Notes: generated by a model from the letters alone, not told the origin. A stretch of 64,000 bases of DNA from Bacteroidales bacterium (GCA_028687995.1 JAQTZA010000004.1:186001-250000), one strand, 5' to 3'. Positions 37,642 through 49,000 are shown, numbered from the stretch's first letter. Made by a program: numbers and translations.

Positions 37642-39213
37642 TCATTCAAATTCAACAACACCTACCTTCTTTTCCCATCTTTCATACTCTTTAATAAGTT
37701 TAATAGCTTTGTGGGGATATTTCGAAATCAAATTAAAGCGTTCGGCTCTATCTCTTGAGAGATTATAAAGCTCCCAGTTTCCATGCCGCTCTTTTACACA
37801 TTTCCAATCGCCCGCCATGATAGCTTTGTTCCCTTCATGTTCCCATGCCAGGTATTTTCGATTAGAAGTTTTCTCTCCTTTCAAAACAGGCAGTAAACTT
37901 ACCCCATTGGAAGGAATTATTTCGTTTCCGTTATAGGTTTTAGGATATTTGATGTTTGTCACATCCAATATAGTCGCCATAACATCCATCAAATGAGCTC
38001 TTTCTTTGGTTACAAAACCTTTTGGCTTAATATGCTCCGGCCAATAAAATATGGCAGGATTAGAAATTCCTCCTTCGTGTGTAAATTGTTTGAAATATCT
38101 GAATGGTGCATTACATACATTTGCCCAAGATTCTCCATAACTCTGAAAAGAGTTTGCGCCACCAACTGGCTCTCCATTGTTGAATCTATCAAATCCCAAT
38201 ACGCCATCTTCGTGACATGCGCCATTGTCTGATAAAAAAATCACCAATGTATTTTGGTCGAGGTTTTGCTGTTTGAGGTAGTTCAATAATTTGCCAACTT
38301 CTCGATCCAGACTGTGAACCATTGCTGCATAAACCTCCATTTTACTTGCAGCCAAAGATTTATCGGGTAGTGAATCCCAAAGAGGAACATCCTCATTTCG
38401 ATCTGAATAACCTGGATCTTTATCAAAAATATGTATTTTCAACTGTTTTTGATAGCGTTCTTGTCGAATTTTATCCCAGCCGATATCGTATTTACCTTTA
38501 TATTGATCAATATCACTTTGTCGGGCCTGAAGAGGCCAGTGCGGCGCCGTGTAAGACAAGTACAGGAAAAAAGGTTTATCGTCTGCAATACTATTTATCA
38601 TTGCCACAGCACTATCGGTGATGGCTTCTGTCATATAAAAGTCGGAAGAAACAGTTGCTATTCGCTTTTCATTGGAGGCTAATATACGTTCGGATCCGGC
38701 ATTCGCTTTTTTTGAAATATTAAAGTAGTTGGAAGCACCACTGATTAAGCCAAAATACTTATCGAAGCCTCTTCTTGTTGGCCAACCAGCAATTGAGTCT
38801 CCCAAGTGCCACTTCCCCGACATCAGGGTATGATATCCATTACCTTTCAACACTTCTGCTATTGTCACACATCTATTGTTGATTTTGCTTTGGTATCCGG
38901 AAATATTTTTCTTATTCATGGCAGAATAAACCATATCGCCCATACCAGCCTGATGGGGATAAAGACCCGTGAGCAACGAAGCCCGTGATGGACAAGAACG
39001 TGCACTATTATAGAAATTAGAGAAACGAATGCCGTTGTTTGCCAAGCTATCGACAATCGGCGTGTTTATTTCGCTCCCGTAGCATCCCAAATCAGAAAAG
39101 CCCAAATCATCTGCCAAAATAAGCACAATGTTTGGCCGATCATTCTTAGCAGCAAGCACGGTTGCAAATGGGATGAAACACAACGAACCTTTCTTTATAA
39201 TATCTTGTAGCAT
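37642..39213 (-). CDS. S1-family sulfatase (arylsulfatase-like), serine type
   Basis: A 523-residue sulfatase starting at the ATG at 39213, 18 bases after the GH78 stop. The longer frame (TTG 39318) runs back into the GH78 gene and has no signal. The N-terminus ends SLCFIPFATVLAA, then RPNIVLILADDLGFSDLGCYG. The active site is S73-C-P-S-R within NSARSCPSRASLLTG. By alignment with the usual NSARCSPTR the converted residue is Ser73, with Cys at the next position. LMSGKWHLGD, TAPHWPLQAR, LSDNGACHEDG and WEHEGNKAIMAGDWK resemble arylsulfatase A-like enzymes of marine and gut Bacteroidota. It belongs to the PUL 2 sulfatase pair. Substrate unknown. Confidence 0.92.
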   Translation of the reverse strand: MLQDIIKKGSLCFIPFATVLAAKNDRPNIVLILADDLGFSDLGCYGSEINTPIVDSLANNGIRFSNFYNSARSCPSRASLLTGLYPHQAGMGDMVYSAMNKKNISGYQSKINNRCVTIAEVLKGNGYHTLMSGKWHLGDSIAGWPTRRGFDKYFGLISGASNYFNISKKANAGSERILASNEKRIATVSSDFYMTEAITDSAVAMINSIADDKPFFLYLSYTAPHWPLQARQSDIDQYKGKYDIGWDKIRQERYQKQLKIHIFDKDPGYSDRNEDVPLWDSLPDKSLAASKMEVYAAMVHSLDREVGKLLNYLKQQNLDQNTLVIFLSDNGACHEDGVLGFDRFNNGEPVGGANSFQSYGESWANVCNAPFRYFKQFTHEGGISNPAIFYWPEHIKPKGFVTKERAHLMDVMATILDVTNIKYPKTYNGNEIIPSNGVSLLPVLKGEKTSNRKYLAWEHEGNKAIMAGDWKCVKERHGNWELYNLSRDRAERFNLISKYPHKAIKLIKEYERWEKKVGVVEFE

Positions 39214-39230
39214 TTCTGTAGAGGCGTTTC

Positions 39231-41567
39231 CTAGTTTTCTATTATATTCTGACCCTCTTTTAAATCCAATACTTGCTCTTTGTATTTCCAAATACCCGTC
39301 ATAGTTTTGGGAAGCCAAATCTTTGCGTAGAGTTTTCCATTTTCTTTTCGATATTCCAGATTTATCTCTCCTTTTGGGTGAGGAATAGTAGCTCGAACGT
39401 ATTTGAGAGAACCCAAATGTGGCTCAATAATTACATGTTTAAATCCAATATCTGATGGTTTTACGCCACAAACGCTATTGTGTAAAAAGTATGCTGGATG
39501 TGCACTCCACGCATGACAGTCGGATCTATCTTGCGCTGAAAATCCTGTTTCTCCACAAGTTGTATATCCTTTGTCGATAAATTGGTACCAGAACTGAAGA
39601 TTATCTAAAAATAGATCTTCATTATTTGTTTTTCCCATAGCTTTAAAGAGAAAAAATGAAAAATACGAACTGGCTTTTTCGTTGAACTGGGTATACGAAA
39701 TAATCTTATGTAAAAGAGAATCCTGCTGTTCTAACGGAATAGCATTACTCAATATGGCAAGCAAATTCGTTTGTTGCGAATAGATTTTTTTGTTTGGATA
39801 ATCTCTGAATAATTTAAGATTTTTGTCCCAACACGAATTATAAACCGAAGTGCTTATTTTGTCGGCTAATGCTTGCCATTTCGTTGCTTTCTGATGCTCA
39901 CCAATATTGTGATAGAGATTTGCTGCACAATCCAATGTGTAGGCGTAATACAATGAAAGCATGGCTGATTGGATAATTTTTTTATCTTCATTTTTAAAAG
40001 GTAAACTCTTAGAGTTCATACTCCAGTCGATAAAATTCTTACTCTCCACAGTTCCAAGAAGTCCATTTTTTTTGTCCATCCGATTATTGAAATAAGTCAA
40101 TATTCGTTCTATATTTGGGATAAAAGGCAAAATGAAACTTGTATCACCACGCATAGAATGATAATCATATAAGCCCTGTATCCATGCCAAAGACCAGCTA
40201 CCCATGTCTGAGTCGAATCTTGATGGATAAGCTGATTTAAAAAGGCCCGTTTCAGGATTTTCAGATTGAGGATAAAGCCTCATCATCTCTCTGTAGAGTC
40301 GATCGTCTGTTGAATTGTACATAGATATCGCTCCAATTGGCCGATTGTCTCCACCGTAGCAAAGCTGCTCATAGTAGGGCGTGTCGTAATATGTTTCTGC
40401 CGAGCACAATTTGAATGTACGCAGGCTCATTTCGAATATTTTGTTTACAATGGGCTGATCGCAAAAAAAAGATGACAAATTCGTGTACGGATATCCAGAA
40501 TATTCATTTCGTAAAGAAAGAATATGGATAGGATCATCCTTGGTTTCAATCTCTAGCTGAATATATCTGAAAGCTCGCTTCCATAGAGGTCTGAATAGCC
40601 GATTAGAGTGACCGTCGGGTCTAAATATATCCCAAACACCATACATTTTTTTTCCTTCAACTGAATCTCTGTTTGCTTTTATATTCACATCATTGTAGAG
40701 CGATTCAGCATATTTTATCTTTATTTTACTGTTCTGTCCTTTCGATACAAGCAGTTCGGGATATCCCATTGTCATATCTTCAAAATCGTATAAAATAGAG
40801 GTTTTGGTGTTCTTTCCAATCAAAATAGAATCTCGTCCAAACAGAAATTCATTAGATCCTCTCTCTCTTTCAGTTTTTCTGATTCTTTTAGGCAGAACGA
40901 TATGATTATCCATAAAAGGAATATTCCGTGGAACGAGATTCCAAGGAGATTTCCCTTTGAATTTTAACTCTTCGGCAGCGATCCAATCTTTGTCGTTATA
41001 AGAATTTTTCTCCCAATCCCACGGATATTTTGATGCGGTGACATCGTCTCCACCGCCGCATGCGTAAAAGCCATAAAACCAAGCCGGGCTCAGTAACTCG
41101 TCATATCCGATTATCCTATACGAATTATTTTTATACGTTCTCCAGGTTGAGTCTGATACCAATTTTATGGGTGCATTGATTGTAAAAAAACAAAACCCAG
41201 TTTGAGATCCAACAAACGATAAAGGTTTGTCGACTCCCCCATTATACACGAGTGCTGCAAATGTGTTTGACCCCTTCTTTAAGTAAGGACTGAGATCAAT
41301 AATATCATATTTGTAGGTTTTCAGATCTCCTTTGGCCGGACCATAACAGACTCTTGTTCCATTCACAAAAAAGTTGTATCGATTATCGGCAGAAATTCCA
41401 ACTTCGAAAATCATGGGTACTGAATCTAACTCGATGGTCTTCCTAAAGTGATAGACACCATATTCGTTGTTGTTGTTTGACGGATAGCTAATCCACGTCA
41501 CAGCCCCAATTGTAGTGCAAAAGAGTGACATAATAAGTAGGAATGTGACAATCTTCGTGTTTCTCAT
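39231..41567 (-). CDS. GH78-type alpha-L-rhamnosidase, CPYYE subgroup
   Basis: A 778-residue exported enzyme. The signal peptide is in TFLLIMSLFCTTIGA; I start at 41567 because the longer frame (41624) adds 19 residues and overlaps an otherwise intergenic region. An N-terminal GH2-like beta-sandwich (FRKTIELDSVPMIFEVGISADNRYNFFVNG, first part given) is followed by a second beta-domain. The (alpha/alpha)6 barrel carries SAETYYDTPYYEQLCYGGDNR, where other GH78 enzymes have DCPQRDERLGWTGD. The C-terminal beta-domain has HPKGEINLEY. It would cleave terminal rhamnose, but this CPYYE-like subgroup is poorly characterised and may accept other 6-deoxy or uronic sugars. It is the first gene after the PUL 2 terminator and has its own promoter-like site. 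Confidence 0.85.
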   Translation of the reverse strand: MRNTKIVTFLLIMSLFCTTIGAVTWISYPSNNNNEYGVYHFRKTIELDSVPMIFEVGISADNRYNFFVNGTRVCYGPAKGDLKTYKYDIIDLSPYLKKGSNTFAALVYNGGVDKPLSFVGSQTGFCFFTINAPIKLVSDSTWRTYKNNSYRIIGYDELLSPAWFYGFYACGGGDDVTASKYPWDWEKNSYNDKDWIAAEELKFKGKSPWNLVPRNIPFMDNHIVLPKRIRKTERERGSNEFLFGRDSILIGKNTKTSILYDFEDMTMGYPELLVSKGQNSKIKIKYAESLYNDVNIKANRDSVEGKKMYGVWDIFRPDGHSNRLFRPLWKRAFRYIQLEIETKDDPIHILSLRNEYSGYPYTNLSSFFCDQPIVNKIFEMSLRTFKLCSAETYYDTPYYEQLCYGGDNRPIGAISMYNSTDDRLYREMMRLYPQSENPETGLFKSAYPSRFDSDMGSWSLAWIQGLYDYHSMRGDTSFILPFIPNIERILTYFNNRMDKKNGLLGTVESKNFIDWSMNSKSLPFKNEDKKIIQSAMLSLYYAYTLDCAANLYHNIGEHQKATKWQALADKISTSVYNSCWDKNLKLFRDYPNKKIYSQQTNLLAILSNAIPLEQQDSLLHKIISYTQFNEKASSYFSFFLFKAMGKTNNEDLFLDNLQFWYQFIDKGYTTCGETGFSAQDRSDCHAWSAHPAYFLHNSVCGVKPSDIGFKHVIIEPHLGSLKYVRATIPHPKGEINLEYRKENGKLYAKIWLPKTMTGIWKYKEQVLDLKEGQNIIEN

Positions 41568-41652
41568 GTGCTTACTTAGATAGCTTGAACGCAAATTGAA
41601 AATTTGTAATCTATTCGATGACATTCTCAGAAAATTTCTAAATCAACGTTTA

Positions 41653-41660
41653 CAAAATTA
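41653..41660 (-). promoter_or_regulatory. Candidate -7 promoter element of the GH78/sulfatase/GH130 run
   Basis: Minus-strand TAATTTTG fits TAnnTTTG, with a TTTTA-like -33 about 16-18 bases upstream beyond a C-rich spacer. It lies between the terminator at 41816-41848 and the GH78 ATG at 41567, so the enzyme run can be transcribed apart from susCD2. Confidence 0.42.
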
Positions 41661-41815
41661 CTTTTAAACAGGGGGGTAAAACCGCAGGGATATTCCTTTT
41701 TTAGAGATAATTATTCCACAACCAGTCGAATTCGGTTAATTTATTAATGAATTTTGATTTGTCTATTTTTTGAGATTATTTTCCCTAAAATATTAGTTTT
41801 GAGGACAAAAAAAAT

Positions 41816-41848
41816 AGGAAAAGCCAACAATGACTTTTCCTGTTTTTT
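41816..41848 (-). terminator. Terminator of the PUL 2 susCD operon
   Basis: An 8-base stem, AGGAAAAG (41816-41823) with CTTTTCCT (41834-41841), has A/T runs on both sides (8 T on the plus-strand side, 8 A on the other). It sits 27 bases beyond the CBM9-like gene stop and should work in either direction. Confidence 0.75.
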
Positions 41849-41874
41849 TTGAAAACAAATACAAACTATCTCAA

Positions 41875-42993
41875 CTATTTAATAATCTTTTTGGTTTCAC
41901 CTTTCGCAGATACAAAATATACACCTTTCGATAAATTGCTTAAATCTACCCTGTCAGTTTTACTCACTTTTTTCATCTCTTGACCCACCGAATTGAATAT
42001 CGCAACATCAGCTATTTTTGTAAGTGTAATTTGACTTGGTGTAACTTTTCCAAAAATAGATGATTCTAATTTAGGTGTGTTAATACCATCTTCTTTAGGT
42101 AAACCCATAAAACCCGCATACCAATTGTATGCATAACATTCGTTGGATTTTGAATTCCACCAATATTCAGCTCTCTTCCCTGAATCATCTGTGTCTTCAT
42201 CGTTCACTTTTATATCAAAAGAGATTCCTTTTTCATTATTCAACAATCTCCACGTCGCTAAATCGAATTCAGGTCGTGCGCTACCAGTTAAAGCTGGATA
42301 TCCAATTGTAATGATCCACTTAACAGTATTGGAGCCTACTACAGTTTTATTATCTACAAAAATGTTGTTTGTTAATATATCGTTTGTTCCATTCCAATTC
42401 ACAGCACCGTGTAAACCACCATCTTTGTTAGCGAAATCGATTGTCATCGCATCCACAAAACCTGTTTTCTTTATCGTTGCTTTGTATGCTCCAAAATCTG
42501 TAAATCGACAATACCAGATGTAAGGATACTCTTTTCCATCATTTCCAATTTTATCAAGTGCATTCAATTTAAAGTAGGGTGCCCAGCTCAGCTCTGCCGA
42601 TTCGTTGCCAGTCACATAGTCATCATCGAATTTTAGCAACACATACATATTGTAATTGTCTGCTAAAACTTTGAATGATCCTTTGAAATCTGTTACACCA
42701 TGATCATTTGACGAGCCTGTTATAGGATTTAGATTTGCAATAGGGTATTCAGCTGATTTACTGCTATCCCAGATAGCATCAAAATTGCTTCCCTGCGCAT
42801 CGAACGACGAAACTACTTCTGCATATCCCTGCATATTATCAGAAGGTACGAATGCGGGTAATCGCCCCATCGTAAAGTTGTTATCAATAGGAATCTGCCA
42901 GTATTTCACAAAAAGTGAATCGGTCTCTCCAATAGCAAAAAGATTAGATAAGCATAATGCCATCACTACAATTAGGGAAAATAGTTTTTTCAT
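41875..42993 (-). CDS. Secreted CBM9/DOMON-like glycan-binding protein with T9SS tail
   Basis: A 372-residue exported protein with signal peptide SLIVVMALCLSNLFA. A beta-sandwich of about 250 residues has CBM9-type strands (FDAIWDSSKSAEYPI, FKVLADNYNMYVLLKFDDDY, WIITIGYPALTG, and conserved acidic residues in KVNDEDTDDSGKR). Its Trp-rich end (AEYWWNSKSNECYAYNWY) could stack on sugars. The tail FNSVGQEMKKVSKTD ... GVYFVSAKGETKKIIK is a T9SS sorting domain. It is the last gene of the susC-susD-SGBP operon, so it most likely binds the PUL 2 glycan at the surface. No catalytic residues are seen. Confidence 0.83.
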   Translation of the reverse strand: MKKLFSLIVVMALCLSNLFAIGETDSLFVKYWQIPIDNNFTMGRLPAFVPSDNMQGYAEVVSSFDAQGSNFDAIWDSSKSAEYPIANLNPITGSSNDHGVTDFKGSFKVLADNYNMYVLLKFDDDYVTGNESAELSWAPYFKLNALDKIGNDGKEYPYIWYCRFTDFGAYKATIKKTGFVDAMTIDFANKDGGLHGAVNWNGTNDILTNNIFVDNKTVVGSNTVKWIITIGYPALTGSARPEFDLATWRLLNNEKGISFDIKVNDEDTDDSGKRAEYWWNSKSNECYAYNWYAGFMGLPKEDGINTPKLESSIFGKVTPSQITLTKIADVAIFNSVGQEMKKVSKTDRVDLSNLSKGVYFVSAKGETKKIIK

Positions 42994-43057
42994 GACTCTT
43001 CGTTTTTAGTTATTACTAATTTAATTTTAGAACTATATTGTTTAATGATATTCCTCA

Positions 43058-44335
43058 TTATTTGACATTAACAGTCACTGTATATTTATCTCCAGATACC
43101 AATCCGCTTGATGTTGTCCCTTTGTAGAAGGTATAGACTTTTGGAGTTGTAAAATCGGTTACTGTTACTCCATTAGCTTGAGCTAAAGTTCCAATTTTAA
43201 CTGTCCCTACAGAGCCCTCCCACGAAGCTACCAGTTTGGTAATATCTGTTCCTTTCAGTACATCTATGGTAACCGTTTTCGCCTCAATATCAATTTGTGC
43301 TTCCGGCATCGGATTTAAACCAATAAATGTAAATTTTGTAAGTGCTGGTAATTGACTTATATTTAGAGTATAGGTTTGTTCCGATCTATTTTGTGCAACT
43401 ACTCTTATGGCCGAAACTTGATTCGATCCTGTTTTGGAAAGATTGTATTTTTTAGGACTACCACTGGGATTGTATTTGTCCCCATTAATGTAGACAATAC
43501 TATTCACAGAATTGTCGATTACCAGATTTGATTGACTCAAGTTTGAAGCGTAATTAGCTACGATAGAAATTGTTTTATTTGGCTCATCAATAGTAGCTAC
43601 TTCCTCAAAATTACTTATTTTTCCAAGTCTAAGAGCTTTAATTTGCTTCTCTGATGAAGAAATATATGTTTTTACGTTGATAGTATAGGTATTGGTTGTG
43701 TTGGTAGCCGATTTGATTGTATATACAAGATCGTTTTTGAAATTATTCCTCGAAACGTTCGAAAACTGTTGTTCTGTGCCAATAAATGCTTTTGCACTAC
43801 CAGAAGACATCATAAAAATAGATAACGCATTCGATAACGAATCGGCATAGATATCCGGAACAGATACTTCCACTCGATTATCACCTCCGATTATGCCTTT
43901 ATACTCTTCGTTGTTGATAAATAGGCTAAAATTACTCAATTGATTACGTCTATCCAAGACAACAATTTTCTCAGTTTTAAAATCTCTTTCAAATTTATCT
44001 GCGAAGTTTTTGGTGCTTGTCGCTACAACAGTAAGATTGTACACGCCAACTGTACTGTAAAGAACTTCTACTGAGTCCATGTGGTTAAAATCTACTCCCA
44101 ATGCACCTGATGCTCCAAAAACCTTTCCTGTAGTTCCTTCATAGAGAGTATAAAACTCTCCTGATCCTTTCCTGACCACTTTAAACGACTCTCCAACAAA
44201 GGCGACATAAGCCGTATCATTTCGCTCTAAACCTGAGAGTTCAAACATAGCTTTGGGCGTTGGTTCCGATTCGTTTATACAAGAATATGTCGTTGCCAAA
44301 ATTGCAATAAAGACAAATAATTTTGCGATTTTCAT
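43058..44335 (-). CDS. Surface glycan-binding lipoprotein (SGBP, DUF5018-like)
   Basis: A 425-residue lipoprotein with signal ending ATTYSC (Cys19). Residues about 30-125 resemble an Ig/PKD-like domain (VYNLTVVATSTKNF). Three consecutive beta-rich repeats of about 95 residues follow, each with a strand like YTIKSATNTTNTYTINVK or YNLSKTGSNQVSAIRVVAQN, typical of DUF5018-type proteins beside susCD. It sits directly after SusD in the position of SusE/F. Its likely job is to hold polysaccharide on the cell surface for the SusCD complex. The ligand cannot be deduced. Confidence 0.82.
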   Translation of the reverse strand: MKIAKLFVFIAILATTYSCINESEPTPKAMFELSGLERNDTAYVAFVGESFKVVRKGSGEFYTLYEGTTGKVFGASGALGVDFNHMDSVEVLYSTVGVYNLTVVATSTKNFADKFERDFKTEKIVVLDRRNQLSNFSLFINNEEYKGIIGGDNRVEVSVPDIYADSLSNALSIFMMSSGSAKAFIGTEQQFSNVSRNNFKNDLVYTIKSATNTTNTYTINVKTYISSSEKQIKALRLGKISNFEEVATIDEPNKTISIVANYASNLSQSNLVIDNSVNSIVYINGDKYNPSGSPKKYNLSKTGSNQVSAIRVVAQNRSEQTYTLNISQLPALTKFTFIGLNPMPEAQIDIEAKTVTIDVLKGTDITKLVASWEGSVGTVKIGTLAQANGVTVTDFTTPKVYTFYKGTTSSGLVSGDKYTVTVNVK

Positions 44336-44362
44336 AATAGTGATATTGTTGTCGTTAAAGTA

Positions 44363-46024
44363 TTACCAATTGGGATTTTGAACCAAGAAACCTCTGCTAA
44401 TACTTATTTCGCTCTGAGGTATTGGGAAATAACAGTGCTTATTTACATTGAAACGATTATTAAACAGAGTCGCCAAATCAATGTTTAAATTAGAATCAAA
44501 AGACCATCGTACAATATCGTTAAATCGATGACCTTCTGTTGCCAATTCAACATTACGCTCATGGATAATTGCTTGAGAGGTTAAATCTGTAACGACAGGC
44601 ATATCTACACGTGTTCTTACGAGATTGAGTGCAGCCAGCCCTGATCCGTCGGCATCGCGGTCATATTGGTAGCAGGCTTCTGAGTACATCAATAACACGT
44701 CTGCATATCTGATTACGCGAACGTTAAAAGGGGCTGATAAAGTAGTGCCCTTTTCATAAAACTGAGGATAATTGTACTTTTTCAGGCCAATAGCAACGCT
44801 TGGCGAAACACCTGAGTAGAGATTGTATAGTTTTACAGTCGTTTTGGTGTGAGCATTACTCGAAAATGGGATATTGAAACCTGATTCTTTGCGCCAATCG
44901 AGAGTATCTCCATCAAGATAGCAAGTAGCATACGCTCGTGGGTCTCTTGTATATCCACCGGGATGACCAGAGACTGTTTCGAATTCGTACCAAAGGGATG
45001 GATCTATCTCAAAATTACGATAACCGCGAGGCGAGAAGTAAGCATACAAAAGATTACCACCCCATGTTGAGCCTGGATTATAAGCGGTGCTAGTTCTGTC
45101 ATCGTCATTGTATTGAACTTCCCAAACAGACTCTTTATTATTTTCTGCTCTATAAGTCACATTACCGACAGGAATATCGACATAAGAGGAATTTGAAAGT
45201 AATGCTGCTTCGTAATTCTTTTTGTTCTTAATAACTGGTTTAATCAGTTCATAATCGCCACTGTCAATGACTTTTTTTAGAGCTTGTTTAGCCTTCAATA
45301 AATTTGCTTTTGTCTCATCTTGGGGTTTGTTGAAACGCAAATAGTAGTGGTAGTGTTTATAGAGCAGGGCTTTCCCCAATTGTGCGTATGCCGCTCCTTT
45401 GGTGATTCGTCCCAAATCGTTATCTCCCCAACTTGCAGGTAAATGTTCGGCAGCAAAGTTCAAATCACTTTCAATTTTATTCCAAAATTGCTCAGGCGTC
45501 CCGTTCTTAAAAGGTTCGTTAGCGTCTGTCTGAATATTTGTCTCATCGTAGTATGGCGGTTTATTAAACCAAGTGACTAAATAAAAATAATACATTCCTC
45601 TTAAAGCCTTCAGTTGGGCTTGGTATATGTTGAAATTTTCAGTACCAATAGTTGACTCGAGTGGTTTCATTTTGGAAATCACATCAGATGTTCTGAAAAC
45701 ACCAATATACAAGTCGCTCCATGTCGAAATATAACTCTGTAAATCAAAGTCTGTTGCACTATATGCCATCACGTCAAAACCCGTCTCTGGGTTTTCAAAC
45801 CAAATATATGGATCCAATGCATTCAACATTTTAAAATATTGGAGACCAAACATACCGCTATGTGCTAAAGGTGTGTACGCAGCGTTGACAGCTAATTTTA
45901 ATCCAGTTTCGTTTGTCAGTAAGGAAGAAGACTCAAGATTATTCTTATTTTCTGTTTCTAAAAATGAGTCTGAGCAACTTATTGATGTAGAGACTATGAT
46001 TAGATAAATTATCCAGTTTTTCAT
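44363..46024 (-). CDS. SusD/RagB-family outer-membrane lipoprotein (PUL 2)
   Basis: A 553-residue SusD homologue with lipoprotein signal STSISC (Cys17) then SDSFLETENKNNLES. The core is helical with TPR-like segments (QLKALRGMYYFYLVTWFNKPPYYD, first part; GAAYAQLGKALLYKHYHYYL). The conserved C-terminal part is IRYADVLLMYSEACYQYDR ... IHERNVELATEGHRFNDIVRW. It forms the lid of SusC2 and recruits glycan chains. It starts 24 bases after susC2 ends. It differs strongly from the SusD of PUL 1, in line with a different substrate. Confidence 0.96.
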   Translation of the reverse strand: MKNWIIYLIIVSTSISCSDSFLETENKNNLESSSLLTNETGLKLAVNAAYTPLAHSGMFGLQYFKMLNALDPYIWFENPETGFDVMAYSATDFDLQSYISTWSDLYIGVFRTSDVISKMKPLESTIGTENFNIYQAQLKALRGMYYFYLVTWFNKPPYYDETNIQTDANEPFKNGTPEQFWNKIESDLNFAAEHLPASWGDNDLGRITKGAAYAQLGKALLYKHYHYYLRFNKPQDETKANLLKAKQALKKVIDSGDYELIKPVIKNKKNYEAALLSNSSYVDIPVGNVTYRAENNKESVWEVQYNDDDRTSTAYNPGSTWGGNLLYAYFSPRGYRNFEIDPSLWYEFETVSGHPGGYTRDPRAYATCYLDGDTLDWRKESGFNIPFSSNAHTKTTVKLYNLYSGVSPSVAIGLKKYNYPQFYEKGTTLSAPFNVRVIRYADVLLMYSEACYQYDRDADGSGLAALNLVRTRVDMPVVTDLTSQAIIHERNVELATEGHRFNDIVRWSFDSNLNIDLATLFNNRFNVNKHCYFPIPQSEISISRGFLVQNPNW

Positions 46025-46048
46025 ATATGATTTAATTTAAAATTTTAA

Positions 46049-49000
46049 TCAAAAACTTACTTGAAAGCCCACGGTGAAAGAGCGTGGAAGTACATAGCTT
46101 CCTAAATCGATTCCTGACACAAGAGGTTCATCCGATATAAATGACTCAGGATCTCTACCTTTATATTTCGTAAAATTGTAAACGTTCGAAGCATTTATGT
46201 ACGCTCGAAGACTTTTAATTCCAATTTTGGCGGTTGTTTTTGAAGGCAGCGTATAGCCCATTTGAATGTCTTTAATGCGCAAAAATGAACCATCTTCAAT
46301 CCAAAATGATGATATTTGATCATTTTTATTAGTATTAGCGGGATCAGCCCTCACATACTCGGTAGAAGGCCTATCTACTGTCCAATAGTTCAATCCATAA
46401 TCTCGCAGCTTGTTGTGTGCTGCATCTTGCGCATTTAAACTCGACAAACTTGCCCTTTGCGCATTGAATATGTCAAAGCCTGAAATGCCATTAAGGAATA
46501 AGCTAAAATCAAAATTTTTATATGAACAATCAAAACCTAGTGTATAGGTAAAACTAGGAATCGTTTTCCCTAAAATTGTTTTGTCTTTTGAATCAACAAT
46601 TCCGTCAGCATTTAAATCCTCGTATCGAATATCGCCTGGCTGAGGAATCGCCCCTTCTTGATTTCCAAACTTATAACCGATGTAATTTCCTGCAGCATCT
46701 TTCACGAAACTTCCACTTCCATCTTTCGCATAATATTCATCAGTTAATTGAATGATTCCTTGAGCCATGTAGCCATATAATGCTCCGATTGACTGTCCAA
46801 CCGTTGTTCTGTTCGTTTCATTAACATTAAGCGAATTTGATTTACCAATAATATAAGGTACTGGAAGATAAGTCACATCATTCATTATCGTTGTGAAATT
46901 TGAATTTATTCCATAACTAAAATCTTTGTTCACCTGATCTCTCCATTGCAAAGATATTTCAACTCCTTTATTCTGAATTTTCCCTGCATTTACCCAAGGT
47001 TTGCCTGCATTTTTGCCTGTGTTATAGCCAAATGTATACGAAATAGGCATTTGGATTAATAAGTCTCTATTATCTTTTACATAATACTCCACGCTAGTAA
47101 TCAGACGGTTTTTAAACATGTTTAAATCAAATCCAATATTCAACATCTGAGCTGTCTCCCAGTGAATTTCTTTCGAGGGAAACTCCATATATGAGTATTG
47201 CGCATTTGCTATAGTCTGATTAGTGCCAAAGACAGGAGAAAACCAAATAGATTCTGAAATCTTATCTAAGTATTGGAATCCTCCACCAATGTCTGAGTTT
47301 CCGGTTTGTCCCCAACCTACTCTCACTTTCATAATATCAATCTCTTTGATATCTTTGAAAAAATCTTCGTTAATCTTCCATGCCAACGAACCAGAATAGA
47401 AACTACCTCTACGATACTTCGGCGCGAAAATAGAGACACCATCTGATCGATAAGATGCTGTGACAAAATATTTGCTTTTGTAGTCATAGATTACTCTACC
47501 CAAATAAGAAAGCATTTTATAGTCGGAGGTTGTCCCTTTGAGACTTGTAGACGCCGTACCTCCATTTGTCAATGTATTTAACACTTCATAATTAAAGCCA
47601 TTTGCAGCTCCGCTGATTTCATTTGAGCTAGTTGATTTAATACTATGAACAAAAGTAGCTTGAACATTATGAGTCTTGTTAAATATTTTTTTGAATGACA
47701 ATTGATTTTCCACTGTGTAGCCAAAATAATCCGTGTATTTTTCTTTTAACTCTGCATTGCCACTACCTCTATTGTCATCGAAAGCTGGCAACCAGCTTTT
47801 GGTGCGGGAGCTAGCCATGTCGATTGAGGGTGTAAATTTGTATTGCAACCAATTTGTGAAATCAATCTGAGCATAAGCACTTGCTGATGTACCAAATCCA
47901 AATTTCCTATAACTACCCAAAGATGGCGCACAAATTGGATTTGCTTTGTCATTTGATAATGTATTTGTAAATAAGTCAACTTGCCCATCACCATTAACAT
48001 CTGTTCCTTCTAAAGCGTTTCTGGTCGTTTCTCCATTCGCTTTTAAATAGTATCCTTCTTGAAAAGATTCATACCCTCCTTTTAAAAATGGATTATATAC
48101 CTTCATCAGTGGCGATACACTCAAATCATACAAAGAAGATTGGACAGTGAGGGGAAGTTCTTCTATACTTTTATTCAAACTTATGTTTTCTCCAATCTTG
48201 ATGTATTTACTCAAAATAAAATCTGAATTAGCTCGTAATCTAAAACGCTCCATACTATTTTTGATTATCGTACCATCTTCTTTGGTATAGCCACCCGAAA
48301 CGCTAAAATTATTACTTTCACCACCACCTGAAATCGAAAGATTGTAGCTTTGATTAAATCCGTTTTTAAATGCGTAATCTTGCCAGTTCGTACCATGTTC
48401 CCACCCAGTACCATAATAGCTCTGACGGAATTCGGGTGTTAACGCGTATCCGGGATTTACTTTAACTTTATTATCTACTATATCCAAATAAGTTTTGCCT
48501 AATCCGTACGCTTTATATTTAGTGGATGCGAGAAAATTTGAATATTCGTCAGCATTCATCATGTCATACTGCTTGGGTGCTAAATTGAAAGTTCCAAATG
48601 TATTGAAGCTAACTTGCGTTTTACCTGATTTTCCTCTTACAGTAGTGATGATGATAACACCATTAGATCCATCGGCTCCATAGATAGCAGCTGCCGATGC
48701 ATCTTTAAGCACCTGCATACTTTCTATTTCTTGAGGTTGAATTCCATTTATGTTACTAACTTTAATCCCATCAACTATAAAAATAGGATCGGCTCCTTTA
48801 CTGATTGAGCCTACACCACGAACTCTGATGTTTGCATCACCCCCTGGTGCGCCACTTTGCGTCACCAAAACACCAGGAGCCTTACCTTGAAGAGCTTGAG
48901 CTGCGCTTGGCGAGGGATTTTTCGTTAAGTCTTTCACTGTTACTACACTAACAGAGCCAGTTAAGTCTGATTTCTTAACCGTTCCATAACCTATGGCTAC

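Noticed and set aside
42143-42523. Plus-strand open frame of 126 codons
   Set aside because: It is antisense to the CBM9-like gene, whose signal peptide and T9SS tail make it the real gene.
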